Assembly: GCA_905234305.1 (NCBI GenBank)
Contig: CAJOHT010000087.1
Coordinates: 1 to 5,649, forward strand
Source of the DNA: an uncultured Ruminococcus sp.
GTDB lineage: Bacteria > Bacillota > Clostridia > Oscillospirales > Acutalibacteraceae
Reading direction: 5' to 3'
DNA: 5,649 nt
The position numbers were made by a program, and so were the translations under genes. Under the pieces are notes generated by a model that had not been told where the DNA came from, searched no databases, and was given only the letters and a program-made list of their open reading frames with translations. Shown piece after piece: positions 5,523-5,649 of the stretch; within the stretch, counting starts at the first letter, position 1, and each line of letters begins with the position of its first letter.

Positions 5523-5649
5523 TTAATCTCTTTTGACAAAAACAGTATCTCTTCAGGATGCGAATATGAGGTTATAGACGCGGGTGTACGCTGGTTTGAG
5601 AACAGCGAATGGAAGGAAGACGGCGACGAGGATGTAGCGGGCTATCAGC
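5511..5649 (+). pseudogene. Start-less coding fragment on the plus strand, family not recognised, runs off the window
   Basis: From the TAG at 5508-5510 this frame stays open to the window end and reads FNIGLISFDKNSISSGCEYE, then VIDAGVRWFENSEWKEDGDE, then DVAGYQ. The composition (Trp, Asp, Glu, mixed codons) looks like a real soluble protein; the opposite strand gives only a hydrophobic shadow. There is no ATG, GTG or TTG in frame anywhere in this stretch, so its 5' end must lie elsewhere. It points away from the Big2 remnant and meets it at about 5511-5530. I do not recognise the family. The open frame is only 46 codons, so chance openness is possible. Confidence 0.4.

Overview
The window looks like chromosome from a low-to-moderate GC anaerobic Firmicute, probably a gut Ruminococcus-type Clostridium relative. 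This is inferred from protein style (ECF sigma/anti-sigma pair, STAS-kinase fusion, Lys-rich Big2 repeats), Shine-Dalgarno-led genes and standard use of TAA, TGA and TAG stops. No rRNA, tRNA, CRISPR array, transposase or phage gene was seen.

All five intact genes lie on the minus strand and read right to left. From 5087 down to 2171 there are three closely spaced genes, 28 to 31 nt apart: an alpha/beta-hydrolase with a lipoprotein-like signal peptide, alpha-acetolactate decarboxylase (budA/alsD), and a fusion of a STAS domain with an aminoglycoside-phosphotransferase-like kinase. After an AT-only spacer comes a two-gene unit: an ECF-type sigma factor overlapping by ATGA with a single-pass membrane protein that is probably its anti-sigma factor. 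This unit ends in a clear intrinsic terminator at 408-433.

Both edges of the window hold broken genes. On the left (1-328, minus) a promoter and start codon lead into the N-terminal leader of an MltG-type murein transglycosylase. The leader runs, out of frame, straight into the end of the catalytic domain; the membrane span, LysM-like region and catalytic glutamate are missing. On the right, a Big2 surface-protein end (minus, 5127 to about 5522) and an unrecognised coding fragment (plus, 5511-5649) meet back to back, and neither has a start. This looks like a rearrangement breakpoint or an assembly junction.

The most interesting functional idea is that the STAS-kinase and the neighbouring sigma/anti-sigma pair form one signalling unit. 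The STAS domain keeps the usual phosphorylatable serine and carries its own kinase-fold domain. The anti-sigma is not of the SpoIIAB type, but a membrane protein with a duplicated ectodomain and a very acidic tail. The link rests on gene order and domain logic only.
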